This document shows positions 8,818 through 17,227 of a stretch of DNA of 42,758 nucleotides, one piece after another. This DNA is from Proteobacteria bacterium SG_bin6. GTDB taxonomy: Bacteria > Pseudomonadota > Alphaproteobacteria > Sphingomonadales > Sphingomonadaceae. The stretch covers positions 1 to 42,758 of the forward strand of contig LWDJ01000032.1 in assembly GCA_002083435.1 (NCBI GenBank), given 5' to 3'. How positions within the stretch are numbered: the first letter of the stretch is position 1; every line of letters begins with the position of its first letter. The notes beneath the pieces were generated by a model that searched no databases, was not told the DNA's origin, and saw only the letters and a list, made by a program, of their open reading frames with translations. A program made the position numbers and the translations under genes.

Positions 8818-9335
8818 GGCCGCGCCATGCCATGGACAAGGCACGCTTCGCCACTGCCCGGCCGAATGAAATCGAGCGCCGAGCGACGGTCCATCCCCAG
8901 CGCTCGCATCACGCCGAGCGAGGCGCCGTTCTCCGCCGTCGTCCAGGCAAGCACTTGCGCAGCCGGGCGCTCGGCCCACAGCCAAGCGATGCTCGCCGCC
9001 GCTGCCTCAAGGGCATAGCCGCGCCGCCAATAGGCCTCGCCGATCCGCCACCCGGCTTCATATTGGTCAGCAACCGGGGTGCCGGGATAATTGTCGGCCA
9101 CGCGCACGCCGCAGCTTCCGACCAGCACCCCCTCCTGCCAGTCGATGACCGCCCAATAGCACAGCCCATGGCGCGCATAATCGTTCAGCCGGCGCGCGAA
9201 GATTTGGGCCATCGCCTCGGGTGGCTTCAATCCGCCGAGCCGCGCCATCATTGCCGGCGTGTTGAACAGCGCGTCGAACGCGGCACGGTCATCGGGCCGC
9301 CAGGGGCGCAGCACCAGCCGCGCCGTCTCGATCAT
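8814..9335 (-). CDS. GNAT acetyltransferase, RimJ/RimL-like (first of three tandem copies)
   Basis: The 173-residue protein opens MIETARLVLRPWRPDD and has the acetyl-CoA loop AYWRRGYALEAAAAS and a closing ENGASLGVMRALGM segment. Its ATG overlaps the hemB stop as ATGA and its stop overlaps the next start the same way. It should acetylate an amine, of unknown identity. Placement directly behind hemB suggests co-expression with tetrapyrrole synthesis; a functional link is not established. Confidence 0.87.
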   Translation of the reverse strand: MIETARLVLRPWRPDDRAAFDALFNTPAMMARLGGLKPPEAMAQIFARRLNDYARHGLCYWAVIDWQEGVLVGSCGVRVADNYPGTPVADQYEAGWRIGEAYWRRGYALEAAAASIAWLWAERPAAQVLAWTTAENGASLGVMRALGMDRRSALDFIRPGSGEACLVHGMARP

Positions 9336-10312
9336 CCCAGCAGCCGGGCGGCGTGGAGCGCGTGATAGCTCAGTACCCCCGAACAGCCCGCGCGCTTGAA
9401 GGCGAGCAGCGTTTCCAGCACCAGCGCGTCGCGCTCGGCGGCGCCGGCGGCCACCGCCGCCTCGATCATCGCATATTCGCCCGACACCTGGTACGCGAAC
9501 ACCGGCACCTCGAACGCCGCCTTCACCCGGCAGATGATGTCGAGATAGGGCAGGCCCGGCTTCACCATCACGCTGTCGGCGCCCTCGTCGAGATCGAGCG
9601 CGACTTCGCGCAGCGCCTCCTCGGCATTGGCGGGGTCCATCTGATAGGTCTTCTTGTCGCCCTTCAGCCGGCCCCGGCTGCCCACCGCGTCGCGGAACGG
9701 TCCGTAAAAGCCGCTCGCATATTTGGCGGCATAGGCCATGATCTGGACGTTGACATGGCCCTCCTCCTCCAGCGCCTCGCGGATCAGGCCGATGCGCCCG
9801 TCCATCATGTCGCTGGGGGCGATGATGTCGGCGCCCGCCGCCGCCTGGTTGAGCGCCTGCTGCACCAGCACATCGGCGGTCGCGTCGTTGCGGACATAGC
9901 CGGCGGCGTCGACCAGCCCGTCATGCCCGTGCGTCGTATAGGGATCGAGCGCGACATCGGTGAGCACGCCCATCTCGGGCACCGCGTCCTTCAGCGCACG
10001 GATCGCCTGGCACATCAGATTATCGGGGTTGAGCGCTTCCTCGCCCTCGTCGCTGCGCTTGTCGGCGGGGGTGTTGGGGAACAGCGCGACGCAAGGAATG
10101 CCGAGCGCGGCGGCCTCCTTCGCGCGCGCGACGATGCCAGCGACCGGCCAGCGCGAGACGCCGGGGAGGCTCGCGATCGGCTCCTCCTCCTGGCCCGCGG
10201 TGATGAACAGCGGCCAGATCAGATCGGCGGGGGTGATAGTGGTCTCGGCGTGGAGCCGGCGGCTCCAGGGCGCGACGCGGGTGCGGCGGAGGCGGAGAGC
10301 GGGATAGCGCAT
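9332..10312 (-). CDS. hemB: Delta-aminolevulinic acid dehydratase (porphobilinogen synthase)
   Basis: The enzyme condenses two 5-aminolevulinate molecules to porphobilinogen in cytosolic tetrapyrrole biosynthesis. The 326-residue length is normal. The two active-site lysines are visible in MAYAAKYASGFYGPFR (Lys197) and SVMVKPGLPYLD (Lys251, Schiff base). The segment DVALDPYTTHGHDG lacks the zinc-binding cysteines, placing it in the Mg-dependent class usual for alphaproteobacteria. The start at 10312 (MRYPALRLRR) is preferred because the 30 codons upstream read like out-of-frame arginine/glycine-rich sequence. It heads an overlapping series with three GNAT genes. Confidence 0.97.
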   Translation of the reverse strand: MRYPALRLRRTRVAPWSRRLHAETTITPADLIWPLFITAGQEEEPIASLPGVSRWPVAGIVARAKEAAALGIPCVALFPNTPADKRSDEGEEALNPDNLMCQAIRALKDAVPEMGVLTDVALDPYTTHGHDGLVDAAGYVRNDATADVLVQQALNQAAAGADIIAPSDMMDGRIGLIREALEEEGHVNVQIMAYAAKYASGFYGPFRDAVGSRGRLKGDKKTYQMDPANAEEALREVALDLDEGADSVMVKPGLPYLDIICRVKAAFEVPVFAYQVSGEYAMIEAAVAAGAAERDALVLETLLAFKRAGCSGVLSYHALHAARLLG

Positions 10313-10352
10313 GGCGGGCGTTGTGCGCCCGGGCGCGGGCGGGTGCAAGCCT

Positions 10353-11741
10353 TCAGCCCGCCGTCGCCATCCGCATCGCCGGCGCGCGCCGCCACGGGCC
10401 ATAGGCGTAGAACAGCCCGGCGAGCGTCACCGTCATCACCGAGCCGACCGGGAAGCTCCACCACAAGGCGTCCACCCCCAGCATCGGCCGCAGCGCGAGC
10501 GCGAAGCCGAGGCGCACCGGGAACATCGCGACCAGCAGGATCAGGAGCGGCCCGAGCACCGCGCCGTTCGCGCGGACCACGCCGAAGAACACCATCGTCC
10601 CGCCAAACAGGATGAAGCCCCAGCTCGCGAGCAGCTGGATATGCCGCGCGATCGGCAGCGCCGGGCTGGCGTTCCCCAGGAACAGCGCCATCACCGCGCG
10701 ATCGAAGACGAGCAGCACCAGCACCATCGCGCCGGTGATCGCGAAATTCTGCAGCAAACCGGCGCGCGCGATGGCGTTCACCCGGTCCCACCGGCCGGCG
10801 CCGATATTCTGCGCGGCCATCGCGCTCACCGCCGCGCCGATCGCCATCGCCGGCATCTGGATATAGGCCCAGAGCTGGAGCGTCACCCCGAACGCCGCGC
10901 TGGTATCCACCCCCTCGCGGTTGACGAGCCCGAACATGGTGAGGCCGGCGACGGCGATCACGATCATCTGCGCGCCGATCGGCACGCCTTTCGCCACCAG
11001 CGCGCCGATCGAGGCCGGCCCGGGCCGCAGATAAGCGAGTTCAGCCCCACGCAGCCGGATCGGCAGATCGCGCGCATAGATATAGGCGATCAGCGCAACC
11101 AGCGCGGTGCAGGTCGCGATCAGGCTCGCGATCGCGGAGCCGGCGATGCCCAGGCGGGGGATCGGGCCGGCGCCCAGGATCAGCAGCGGGTTGAGCGCCA
11201 CGTCGAGCAGCGAGGCCAGCGCGCCGAACCAGAGTGGCGTGATCGCGTCGCCGGTGCCGCGCAGCGCCATCGTGATGAGCACTGACAGCATCGCGGGCGG
11301 CAGCGCGAGGAAGATGATCCGCAGATATGTGAGCGCGAGCGGCATCGCCTCGCCCGGCGTCTCCAGCAGCCGCAGGATGGCGGGCGCGGCGAACCAGCCG
11401 GCGATGCCGACCACCACCGAGGTCCAGAAGATCAGCCCCACCGCCGATCCGAAGGCGCGCCGCGCGCTGTCGAGATCGCGCCGGCCCATGCTCTGGCCGA
11501 TGAAGATCGTCGCCGCCATGCCGAAGCCGAACACGGCGGCGAACAGCAGGAACATGATGTTGTTGGCGTTGCTCGTCGCCGCGAGCGCGCTTTCGCCGAG
11601 GAAACGCCCCACCCAGATCGCGTTGATCGAGCCGTTCAGCGATTGCAGGATGTTCGCGCCCAGCGTCGGCAGCGCGAACAGCGCGAGCGTGCGCGCGATC
11701 GGGCCTTGCGTAAGATCGCGATTGGGGGGGCGGCTGGCCAT
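10353..11741 (-). CDS. MATE-family multidrug/cation antiporter
   Basis: The 462-residue integral membrane protein opens PIARTLALFALPTLGANILQ and contains about 12 hydrophobic segments in two halves. Conserved MATE features include the first-helix start and VGRFLGESALAATSNANN in the first loop. It should export cationic drugs or metabolites in exchange for Na+ or H+ across the inner membrane. It lies 11 nt after the ypeA-like gene in the valS-VOC-ypeA-MATE series, so it is probably co-transcribed. Substrate not predictable. Confidence 0.92.
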   Translation of the reverse strand: MASRPPNRDLTQGPIARTLALFALPTLGANILQSLNGSINAIWVGRFLGESALAATSNANNIMFLLFAAVFGFGMAATIFIGQSMGRRDLDSARRAFGSAVGLIFWTSVVVGIAGWFAAPAILRLLETPGEAMPLALTYLRIIFLALPPAMLSVLITMALRGTGDAITPLWFGALASLLDVALNPLLILGAGPIPRLGIAGSAIASLIATCTALVALIAYIYARDLPIRLRGAELAYLRPGPASIGALVAKGVPIGAQMIVIAVAGLTMFGLVNREGVDTSAAFGVTLQLWAYIQMPAMAIGAAVSAMAAQNIGAGRWDRVNAIARAGLLQNFAITGAMVLVLLVFDRAVMALFLGNASPALPIARHIQLLASWGFILFGGTMVFFGVVRANGAVLGPLLILLVAMFPVRLGFALALRPMLGVDALWWSFPVGSVMTVTLAGLFYAYGPWRRAPAMRMATAG

Positions 11742-11752
11742 GGCGCTCCTTG

Positions 11753-12178
11753 TCAGCTTTCGAGCCAGCGCGCCATCACCAGTACGTCTTCGGTCGAGTA
11801 GCCGGCGGCGGCGTAGAAGCCCTCGACCGGGTTATCGTTCCGGATCATCAGCATCGCCTTGGGGCAGCCACGCGCGGCGAGCCAGCTTTCCGCGGCGCCC
11901 AGCATCGTCTTGCCATGCCCCTGCCCGCGCGCTCCGGCCGCGACGGCGAGATAATAGAGCCAGCCGCGATGCCCGTCATCACCGGCCATCACCGTCGCAA
12001 TCAGGGCGCCATCGCGCTTCAGCCCAAGGATGGTCGAGGCCGGGCCGGCGAGCGCGCGGGCGAAATCCCGCGCCGGATCGTTCCAGGGACGGGTGAGCCC
12101 CGCTTCGTGCCACAGCGCGATCGCGGCATCGGCGTCGGCGGCGGCGAGCGGGGCGATGCCGCCCGCGCCGTCATTCAT
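11753..12178 (-). CDS. ypeA: GNAT acetyltransferase, YpeA-like
   Basis: The 141-residue protein closely follows the E. coli YpeA pattern: LWHEAGLTRPWNDP near the N-terminus, then GDDGHRGWLYYLAV, the acetyl-CoA loop ARGQGHGKTML, and RGCPKAMLMIRNDN before a closing GFYAAAGY. YpeA-type proteins are small GNATs with poorly defined substrates. The start overlaps the end of the VOC gene by 8 nt. It is unrelated in detail to the three RimJ/L-like GNATs downstream. Confidence 0.85.
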   Translation of the reverse strand: MNDGAGGIAPLAAADADAAIALWHEAGLTRPWNDPARDFARALAGPASTILGLKRDGALIATVMAGDDGHRGWLYYLAVAAGARGQGHGKTMLGAAESWLAARGCPKAMLMIRNDNPVEGFYAAAGYSTEDVLVMARWLES

Positions 12179-12530
12179 AGACGGTTACTTCAACCCGCAT
12201 CCCGTCCGGGTCCTTGAAGAAGGTGGCGATGCTGTCGCCGAAATGCTGCTTGTCCGCGACCGGATGGCCCGCCGCCGCCATCGCCGCGCGCACTGCGTCG
12301 AGCGCGGCCTCGTCGGGCGCGGTGAAGCCCAGATGGTTGAGGCCGGGCGCGTAGCGCTGATAGCCGGGCGTGTCGGGATTGGCCTGCTTCAGGTCGATCG
12401 CGAAGCCGTCATCGCTCAGCCACACATGGTCGCGGGTCTTCGCAAAGCCGATCGCGCCGAGCATCGCCGCGTACCAGGGCAGGCTTTCCTCGAGCGAGCG
12501 GACGAGGATGACGGCGTGATCGAGCTTCAT
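12171..12530 (-). CDS. VOC (glyoxalase/dioxygenase-fold) protein
   Basis: The 119-residue single-domain VOC protein has the expected metal-ligand pattern: His5 (KLDHAVILV), a central His in LNHLGF and a C-terminal Glu in MRVEVTVYE. DPDGMRVEV is characteristic of glyoxalase/bleomycin-resistance relatives. It could be a lyase, a dioxygenase or a binding protein; the substrate is unknown. It lies 3 nt downstream of valS and overlaps the ypeA-like gene, so it is in that operon. Confidence 0.85.
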   Translation of the reverse strand: MKLDHAVILVRSLEESLPWYAAMLGAIGFAKTRDHVWLSDDGFAIDLKQANPDTPGYQRYAPGLNHLGFTAPDEAALDAVRAAMAAAGHPVADKQHFGDSIATFFKDPDGMRVEVTVYE

Positions 12531-12533
12531 GAT

Positions 12534-15452
12534 TCATCCTAACCTTGCGAGCGCGGCGGCGAGGCGTTCGGCCTCCGCCGCTTTTTCGGCGTGATCGGCG
12601 CGGGCCTTCTCCACCGCTTCGGGCTTGGCGCGCTCGACGAAACTGGGATTGTTGAGCCGGCCCGCGAGCGCGTCGCGTTCCTTCTCGGCGACGGCGATCG
12701 CTTTGGCGAGGCGCGCGCGTTCGGCGGCGAGGTCGATGATGCCCTTTAGGGGCATAAAGTACGTCACCCCGTCTACGACGACCTGCGCGACCTCGGAAAG
12801 CTCCGCACCTTGCCGATGCTCCACATCGGCGATCCGAGCCATACGACGGAACGACGCATAATTACGATTGATGCGGTTCTGCGTTTCAGCGTCAATATCG
12901 TCGTGGATCAGTCGCACCGGTGCTCCCGGCGGCACGTTAAGTTCCGCTCGAACCGCTCGCACTTGGCTAACCAACCGGATGACCCAATCCACTTCCCGCG
13001 CGGCCGCCTCATCAACGTCGACATCTGTCGGTCTAGGCCAGGCAGCGACGATCAGATTGTGGTCCCGCTTGGCAAGTTTTGACCACAGCTCTTCCGTGAT
13101 GAAGGGCATGAAGGGGTGGAGCAGTACTAGGATCTGGTCGAGGACCCATCCGGCGACCGCTCGGGTTTCATCCACGCGATTATTAGGCACCGCGCCAGGC
13201 GGCAATTGCGGTTCCTCGATCAAGATTGGCTTGATCAGCTCCAGATACCAGTCGCAGAAGCGGTCCCACACGAAGTGGTAGATCGCGTTCGCCGCGCCAT
13301 CGAAACGGTAATCGGCGAGCGCGGCGTCGATCGCGCGCACCGTCGCGACCGTCTCGCCGATGATCCATTGGTTGACCGCGAGCGTCGCGGGCGGCGGCGC
13401 CACCCCCGCGCTGCCGCCGATCCCGTTCGCCTGGGCGAAGCGCGCGGCGTTCCACAGCTTGGTCGCGAAGTTGCGATAGCCTTCGATCCGGCGCTCATCC
13501 ATCTTGATGTCGCGCCCCTGGCTTTCCATCGCCGCCATGAAGAAGCGCAGCGCGTCGGCGCCATATTTGTCGATCCGCCCGAGCGGATCGACGGTGTTGC
13601 CCTTGGACTTGGACATTTTCTGTCCGTCCGCCGCGCGCACCAGCCCGTGGAGATAGAGCGTGCGGAAGGGGACATCGCCCATGAAGTGGATGCCCTGCAT
13701 CATCATCCGCGCATCCCAGAAGAACAGGATGTCGAACCCGGAGACGAGCACGTCATTGGGGTAGCGGCCGTTCAGTTGCGGAGCCCTCTCCCCCGCGGGG
13801 GAGAGGGTTGGGTGAGGGGGTGATGCCGGGCGCGCAGCAAGCTCCTGAAAACCCTCACCCAACCCTCTCCCGCCAGCGGGAGAGGGCTGATCGCCCGGCC
13901 ACCCCAAGGTCGCGAACGGCCAGAGCGCGGAGGAGAACCAGGTATCGAGGACGTCTTCGTCCTGGGTAAGCACCACCCCGTCGCCGGCCAGCGCCTGTGC
14001 CGCCGCTTCGTTCTCCGCGACAAACACTCGCCCGTCGTCGGCGAACCACGCCGGAATGCGATGCCCCCACCACAGCTGCCGGCTCACGCACCAGGGCTGA
14101 ATATTCTCCATCCAGTTGAAGAAGGTCTTCTCCCAGCTCTTCGGCACGATCTTGATCGCGCCCGAGCGCACCGCCTCGATCGCGGGCTTGGCCAAGGTCG
14201 CCGCGTCGACATACCATTGGTCGGTCAGCATCGGTTCGATCACGACGCCCGAGCGATCGCCGAACGGCTGCATGATCGTCTTGTCTTCGACGCGGATCAT
14301 CAGGCCGTCGGCGTCGATATCGGCGACCACGCGCTTGCGCGCTTCATAACGGTCGAGCCCGCGATACGCCTCCGGCACCAGATTGAGCGCGTCGATCTCC
14401 GCCGGCGTGGCCGGCGCGCCACCCGCGATTTCCTTCGCGCGCGCGGCGGCGACGGCATAGGGCGCACCGTCGGTCCGCATCGCCGCCACCTCGTCCATCA
14501 GGCGATACATCGGAATGCCGTTGCGCTGGGCGACACCATAGTCGTTCGCGTCATGCGCGCCGGTGATCTTCACCGCGCCCGAGCCGAAATTGGGATCGGG
14601 ATAATCGTCGGTGATGATCGGAATCAGCCGGCGATGCGCCTTCGGTCCAACGGGGATTTCACAATATTTGCCGACGATGGGGCGATAGCGCTCGTCGCTG
14701 GGATGCACCGCGACCGCGCCATCCCCCAACATCGTTTCAGGACGCGTTGTCGCGATCGAGATGTAATCGCGCTCTTCCTCGAAAGTTATGTTGCCGTCCG
14801 CGTCGCGTTCGACATAGCGATAGGTCTCGCCGTCCGCGAGCGGATATTTGAAATGCCACATATGGCCGCGCACTTCGCGCGATTCGACTTCCAAATCGCT
14901 GATCGCGGTCTTCAGCTCGGGATCCCAATTTACCAGCCGCTTGTCGCGATAGAGCAGGCCCTGGTTATACAGATCGACGAACACCTTCAGCACCGCCTTG
15001 CTGAAGCCCTCGTCCATCGTGAAGCGCTCGTTCGCCCAGTCCATCGAGCAGCCGAGCCGGCGGAGCTGGCGGGTGATCGCGCCGCCGCTCTCGGCCTTCC
15101 ATTGCCACACTTTCTCGACAAACTGTTCGCGGCTGTAATTGGTGCGCTTGTCCTGCCGCTCGGCGAGCTGGCGCTCGACCACCATCTGGGTCGCGATGCC
15201 GGCGTGATCGGTGCCGACCACCCAGAGCGCGTCCTTGCCCTGCAGCCGGGCATGGCGGACGAGAATGTCCTGAAGCGTGTTATCGAGCGCGTGGCCGATG
15301 TGCAGGCTGCCGGTGACGTTGGGCGGCGGGTTGACGATCGTCCACGGCTCAGCGCCGGAACGTTCGGGGCGGAACAGGCCGTTCTGCTCCCAATGGGCGT
15401 ACCAGCGGGCTTCGATGTCGGCGGGGTCGAACGTCTTGGGAAGGTCGGTCAT
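12534..15452 (-). CDS. valS: Valyl-tRNA synthetase with an in-frame palindromic-repeat insertion
   Basis: This class Ia synthetase charges tRNA-Val. The HIGH signature appears as PPPNVTGSLHIGHAL near the N-terminus and the KMSKS loop as DGQKMSKSKGNT. The CP1 editing domain, anticodon-binding domain and C-terminal coiled coil (AAERARLAKAIAVAEKERDA) are all present. At 972 residues it is longer than usual, partly because about 35 codons (residues ~522-557) between FATLGWPGD and GRYPNDVLVSGFDI derive from an inserted repeat (13783-13887). The insertion keeps the frame and misses the catalytic motifs, so the enzyme is probably functional. The stretch about 12730-13230 has visibly lower GC than the rest of the gene. 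The popZ-valS neighbourhood is usual, apart from the intervening LOV kinase gene. Confidence 0.97.
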   Translation of the reverse strand: MTDLPKTFDPADIEARWYAHWEQNGLFRPERSGAEPWTIVNPPPNVTGSLHIGHALDNTLQDILVRHARLQGKDALWVVGTDHAGIATQMVVERQLAERQDKRTNYSREQFVEKVWQWKAESGGAITRQLRRLGCSMDWANERFTMDEGFSKAVLKVFVDLYNQGLLYRDKRLVNWDPELKTAISDLEVESREVRGHMWHFKYPLADGETYRYVERDADGNITFEEERDYISIATTRPETMLGDGAVAVHPSDERYRPIVGKYCEIPVGPKAHRRLIPIITDDYPDPNFGSGAVKITGAHDANDYGVAQRNGIPMYRLMDEVAAMRTDGAPYAVAAARAKEIAGGAPATPAEIDALNLVPEAYRGLDRYEARKRVVADIDADGLMIRVEDKTIMQPFGDRSGVVIEPMLTDQWYVDAATLAKPAIEAVRSGAIKIVPKSWEKTFFNWMENIQPWCVSRQLWWGHRIPAWFADDGRVFVAENEAAAQALAGDGVVLTQDEDVLDTWFSSALWPFATLGWPGDQPSPAGGRGLGEGFQELAARPASPPHPTLSPAGERAPQLNGRYPNDVLVSGFDILFFWDARMMMQGIHFMGDVPFRTLYLHGLVRAADGQKMSKSKGNTVDPLGRIDKYGADALRFFMAAMESQGRDIKMDERRIEGYRNFATKLWNAARFAQANGIGGSAGVAPPPATLAVNQWIIGETVATVRAIDAALADYRFDGAANAIYHFVWDRFCDWYLELIKPILIEEPQLPPGAVPNNRVDETRAVAGWVLDQILVLLHPFMPFITEELWSKLAKRDHNLIVAAWPRPTDVDVDEAAAREVDWVIRLVSQVRAVRAELNVPPGAPVRLIHDDIDAETQNRINRNYASFRRMARIADVEHRQGAELSEVAQVVVDGVTYFMPLKGIIDLAAERARLAKAIAVAEKERDALAGRLNNPSFVERAKPEAVEKARADHAEKAAEAERLAAALARLG
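13783..13887. repeat. Interspersed palindromic repeat inserted within valS
   Basis: Two inverted copies of a GC-rich palindrome (13783-13818 and 13852-13887) flank a ~33-nt spacer. Each copy has CCCTCTCCC and GGGAGAGGG arms plus a shared GGTTGGGTGAGGG side arm. The layout resembles bacterial REP/BIME units. The total is about 105 nt, or 35 codons, so the valS frame is maintained. It is translated as a Pro/Gly/Arg-rich loop. Confidence 0.85.
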
Positions 15453-15488
15453 CCCGCTCGTCTAGCCGCGCTTGGGGCGCGCCGCCAA

Positions 15489-15546
15489 GGCCCCTCCACC
15501 ACCCGCTGCGCGGGCGGTCCCCCTCCCCAAGCAAGCTTGGGGAGGA
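15489..15546. repeat. Intergenic palindromic repeat between the LOV kinase gene and valS
   Basis: A perfect 11-bp stem with a 2-nt loop lies at 15522-15545 (CCTCCCCAAGC ... GCTTGGGGAGG). A weaker CCACCCGC/GCGGGCGGT hairpin lies at about 15497-15520. It occupies most of the 94-nt gap. It may act as a transcript stabiliser or weak terminator after the kinase gene; no U-tract follows. Confidence 0.7.
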
Positions 15547-17154
15547 TCAGGTCCGCGCCCCCGGCCGATCGAGCAGCGCCCTGATCCGCACATGCAGATC
15601 GTGCCGGCGATAGGGCTTGCGCAGCAGTTCGAAACTGCGGCCGCCATCGTCGAGCGCCTCGTCGGAATAGCCGGTGGTCAAGAGGATCGGCAGCTTGGGA
15701 AAATCGCGACGAACCTGGTGCGCCAGCATCACTCCGTTCATCCCGCCCGGCATCAAGATGTCACTGAACACCAAGGCGAAATCCTGGTCGTGCGCCAATA
15801 TGTCGAGCGCGGCGCGGGCGTTGGCGGCGTGGACGACGCTATACCCCAGATCCTCGAGCAGCGCCTGGCCGAGCTGCGCGACCTCGGCCTGGTCCTCCAC
15901 CATCAGCACCCGCTCCGCCGCCCGCGCCCGTCGTGCCGCCTGGGCATGGCCGTTGCGATCGGGAATGCCGGTCGCGCGCGGGAAGCAGAGCGTGAAGCAC
16001 GCGCCGCCCTCGCTCTGGTTATGGACCTTCGCCAGGCCGTTCGACTGCCGCATGAAGCCATAGACCATCGCCAGCCCCAGCCCGGTGCCCTTGCCGATGC
16101 CCTTGGTCGAGAAGAACGGATCGAACACCTTGTCGATCGCCTCTGGCCCGACCCCGGGGCCGGTATCGGCGATCTCGACGACGATATACTCGCCCGGCTC
16201 CAGATTGGCGGTGCGCGCGTCCATCCGCTCGATCACCTCGTTGCGGGTGGTGATCGTCACCGTGCCCCGCCCCTCGGTTGCGTCGCGCGCGTTGGTGAGG
16301 ATGTTGAGCAACGCGAGTTCCGCCTGCACCGGATCGACCCGGCAATTCCACAGCTCATCGGCGAGCTGGGTCCGCAGCCGCAAGCCCTCCCCCAAATTGC
16401 GCTCGATCACCGGACGGAAATCATTGACCAAGGTGTTGAAGTTCAGCAGCCGGTCGCGCAGTTCCTGTTTTCGCGCGAAAGCGAGCAATTGCTGGGTGAG
16501 CGTCGCGCCGCGATTGGCGGCGCTGGTGATTGCTTCCAGCGCGCGCTGGGCCGGGCGGTCGGCGGCATCAAGCCGGCCTTCGAGCATATCGGCATAGCCG
16601 ATGATCACTTGCAGCAAGTTATTGAAATCATGCGCAATACCGCCGGTCAACTGGCCGACGGCTTCCATCTTCTGGGCTTGGTGCAAGGCTTCCTCGGCTT
16701 CCCGGCGGCGCGAAATATCAAGCTGGCTGGCAAAGAAATACAGCAGTTCGCCGCGCTCGTCGTAAATCGGCGAGACGAACAAGGCATTCCAGAAGGTCGA
16801 GCCATTCTTGCGATAATTGAGCAGCTCGACCGACACTTCCTCGCGCTGCTCGATCGCGCGGCGCACCTGGGCGACGACTTCGCGGTCGGTTTCCGGCCCT
16901 TGCAGGAAGCGGCAGTTGAGCCCGACGATCTCGGACTCGTCATAGCCGCTCATATAGGTGAAGGCCTCGTTGCAGAAGATGATCGGATTGTCCGGCTGGT
17001 TCGGATCGGTCACGATCATCGGCATCCGCGTCGTGCTGACGGCGGCGAAGAAGATATCGGCCGGCGCGTGGTGCGGCGGCCGATGATCCTCGATCGGCGG
17101 AGAGGGATGGAGCGGCGCGGAAAGCGAGTCGCCGCCGTCATGATCATTTTGCAT
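15547..17154 (-). CDS. LOV-domain hybrid histidine kinase (putative blue-light sensor)
   Basis: The 535-residue protein has a LOV domain (~residues 35-150) with the flavin-adduct motif GLNCRFLQG (Cys81). A HisKA domain follows with GGIAHDFNN (His175), then HATPase_c with N-box NILTNARDA (~285) and G boxes DTGPGVG and GKGTGLGL. A C-terminal receiver has phosphoacceptor Asp465 in FSDILMPGG. It has no membrane segments, so it is cytosolic. LOV kinases in alphaproteobacteria often feed into the general stress response; here the kinase core is of the classical HisKA type and the receiver is fused. It sits between popZ and valS. An EcfG-like promoter directly abuts the ATG, with no evident Shine-Dalgarno. 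Confidence 0.93.
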   Translation of the reverse strand: MQNDHDGGDSLSAPLHPSPPIEDHRPPHHAPADIFFAAVSTTRMPMIVTDPNQPDNPIIFCNEAFTYMSGYDESEIVGLNCRFLQGPETDREVVAQVRRAIEQREEVSVELLNYRKNGSTFWNALFVSPIYDERGELLYFFASQLDISRRREAEEALHQAQKMEAVGQLTGGIAHDFNNLLQVIIGYADMLEGRLDAADRPAQRALEAITSAANRGATLTQQLLAFARKQELRDRLLNFNTLVNDFRPVIERNLGEGLRLRTQLADELWNCRVDPVQAELALLNILTNARDATEGRGTVTITTRNEVIERMDARTANLEPGEYIVVEIADTGPGVGPEAIDKVFDPFFSTKGIGKGTGLGLAMVYGFMRQSNGLAKVHNQSEGGACFTLCFPRATGIPDRNGHAQAARRARAAERVLMVEDQAEVAQLGQALLEDLGYSVVHAANARAALDILAHDQDFALVFSDILMPGGMNGVMLAHQVRRDFPKLPILLTTGYSDEALDDGGRSFELLRKPYRRHDLHVRIRALLDRPGART

Positions 17155-17164
17155 CGCCGATGCA

Positions 17165-17190
17165 AACGCGCGACGGTGGCGCCAAGTTCC
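17165..17190 (-). promoter_or_regulatory. Putative sigma-EcfG (general stress response) promoter of the LOV kinase
   Basis: On the minus strand GGAAC (17186-17190) and CGTT (17165-17168) are separated by 17 nt, matching the GGAAC-N16/17-CGTT pattern known for alphaproteobacterial EcfG promoters. The -10 element ends only 10 nt before the ATG at 17154, so the transcript would be leaderless or nearly so. Confidence 0.7.
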
Positions 17191-17227
17191 CGTTATCGTT
17201 GGTGAAATGACCGAACGACGAGAAGGT

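Noticed and set aside
9353..10615. A 420-codon plus-strand frame opposite hemB
   Set aside because: Antisense shadow of hemB, which has both catalytic lysines in the minus frame.
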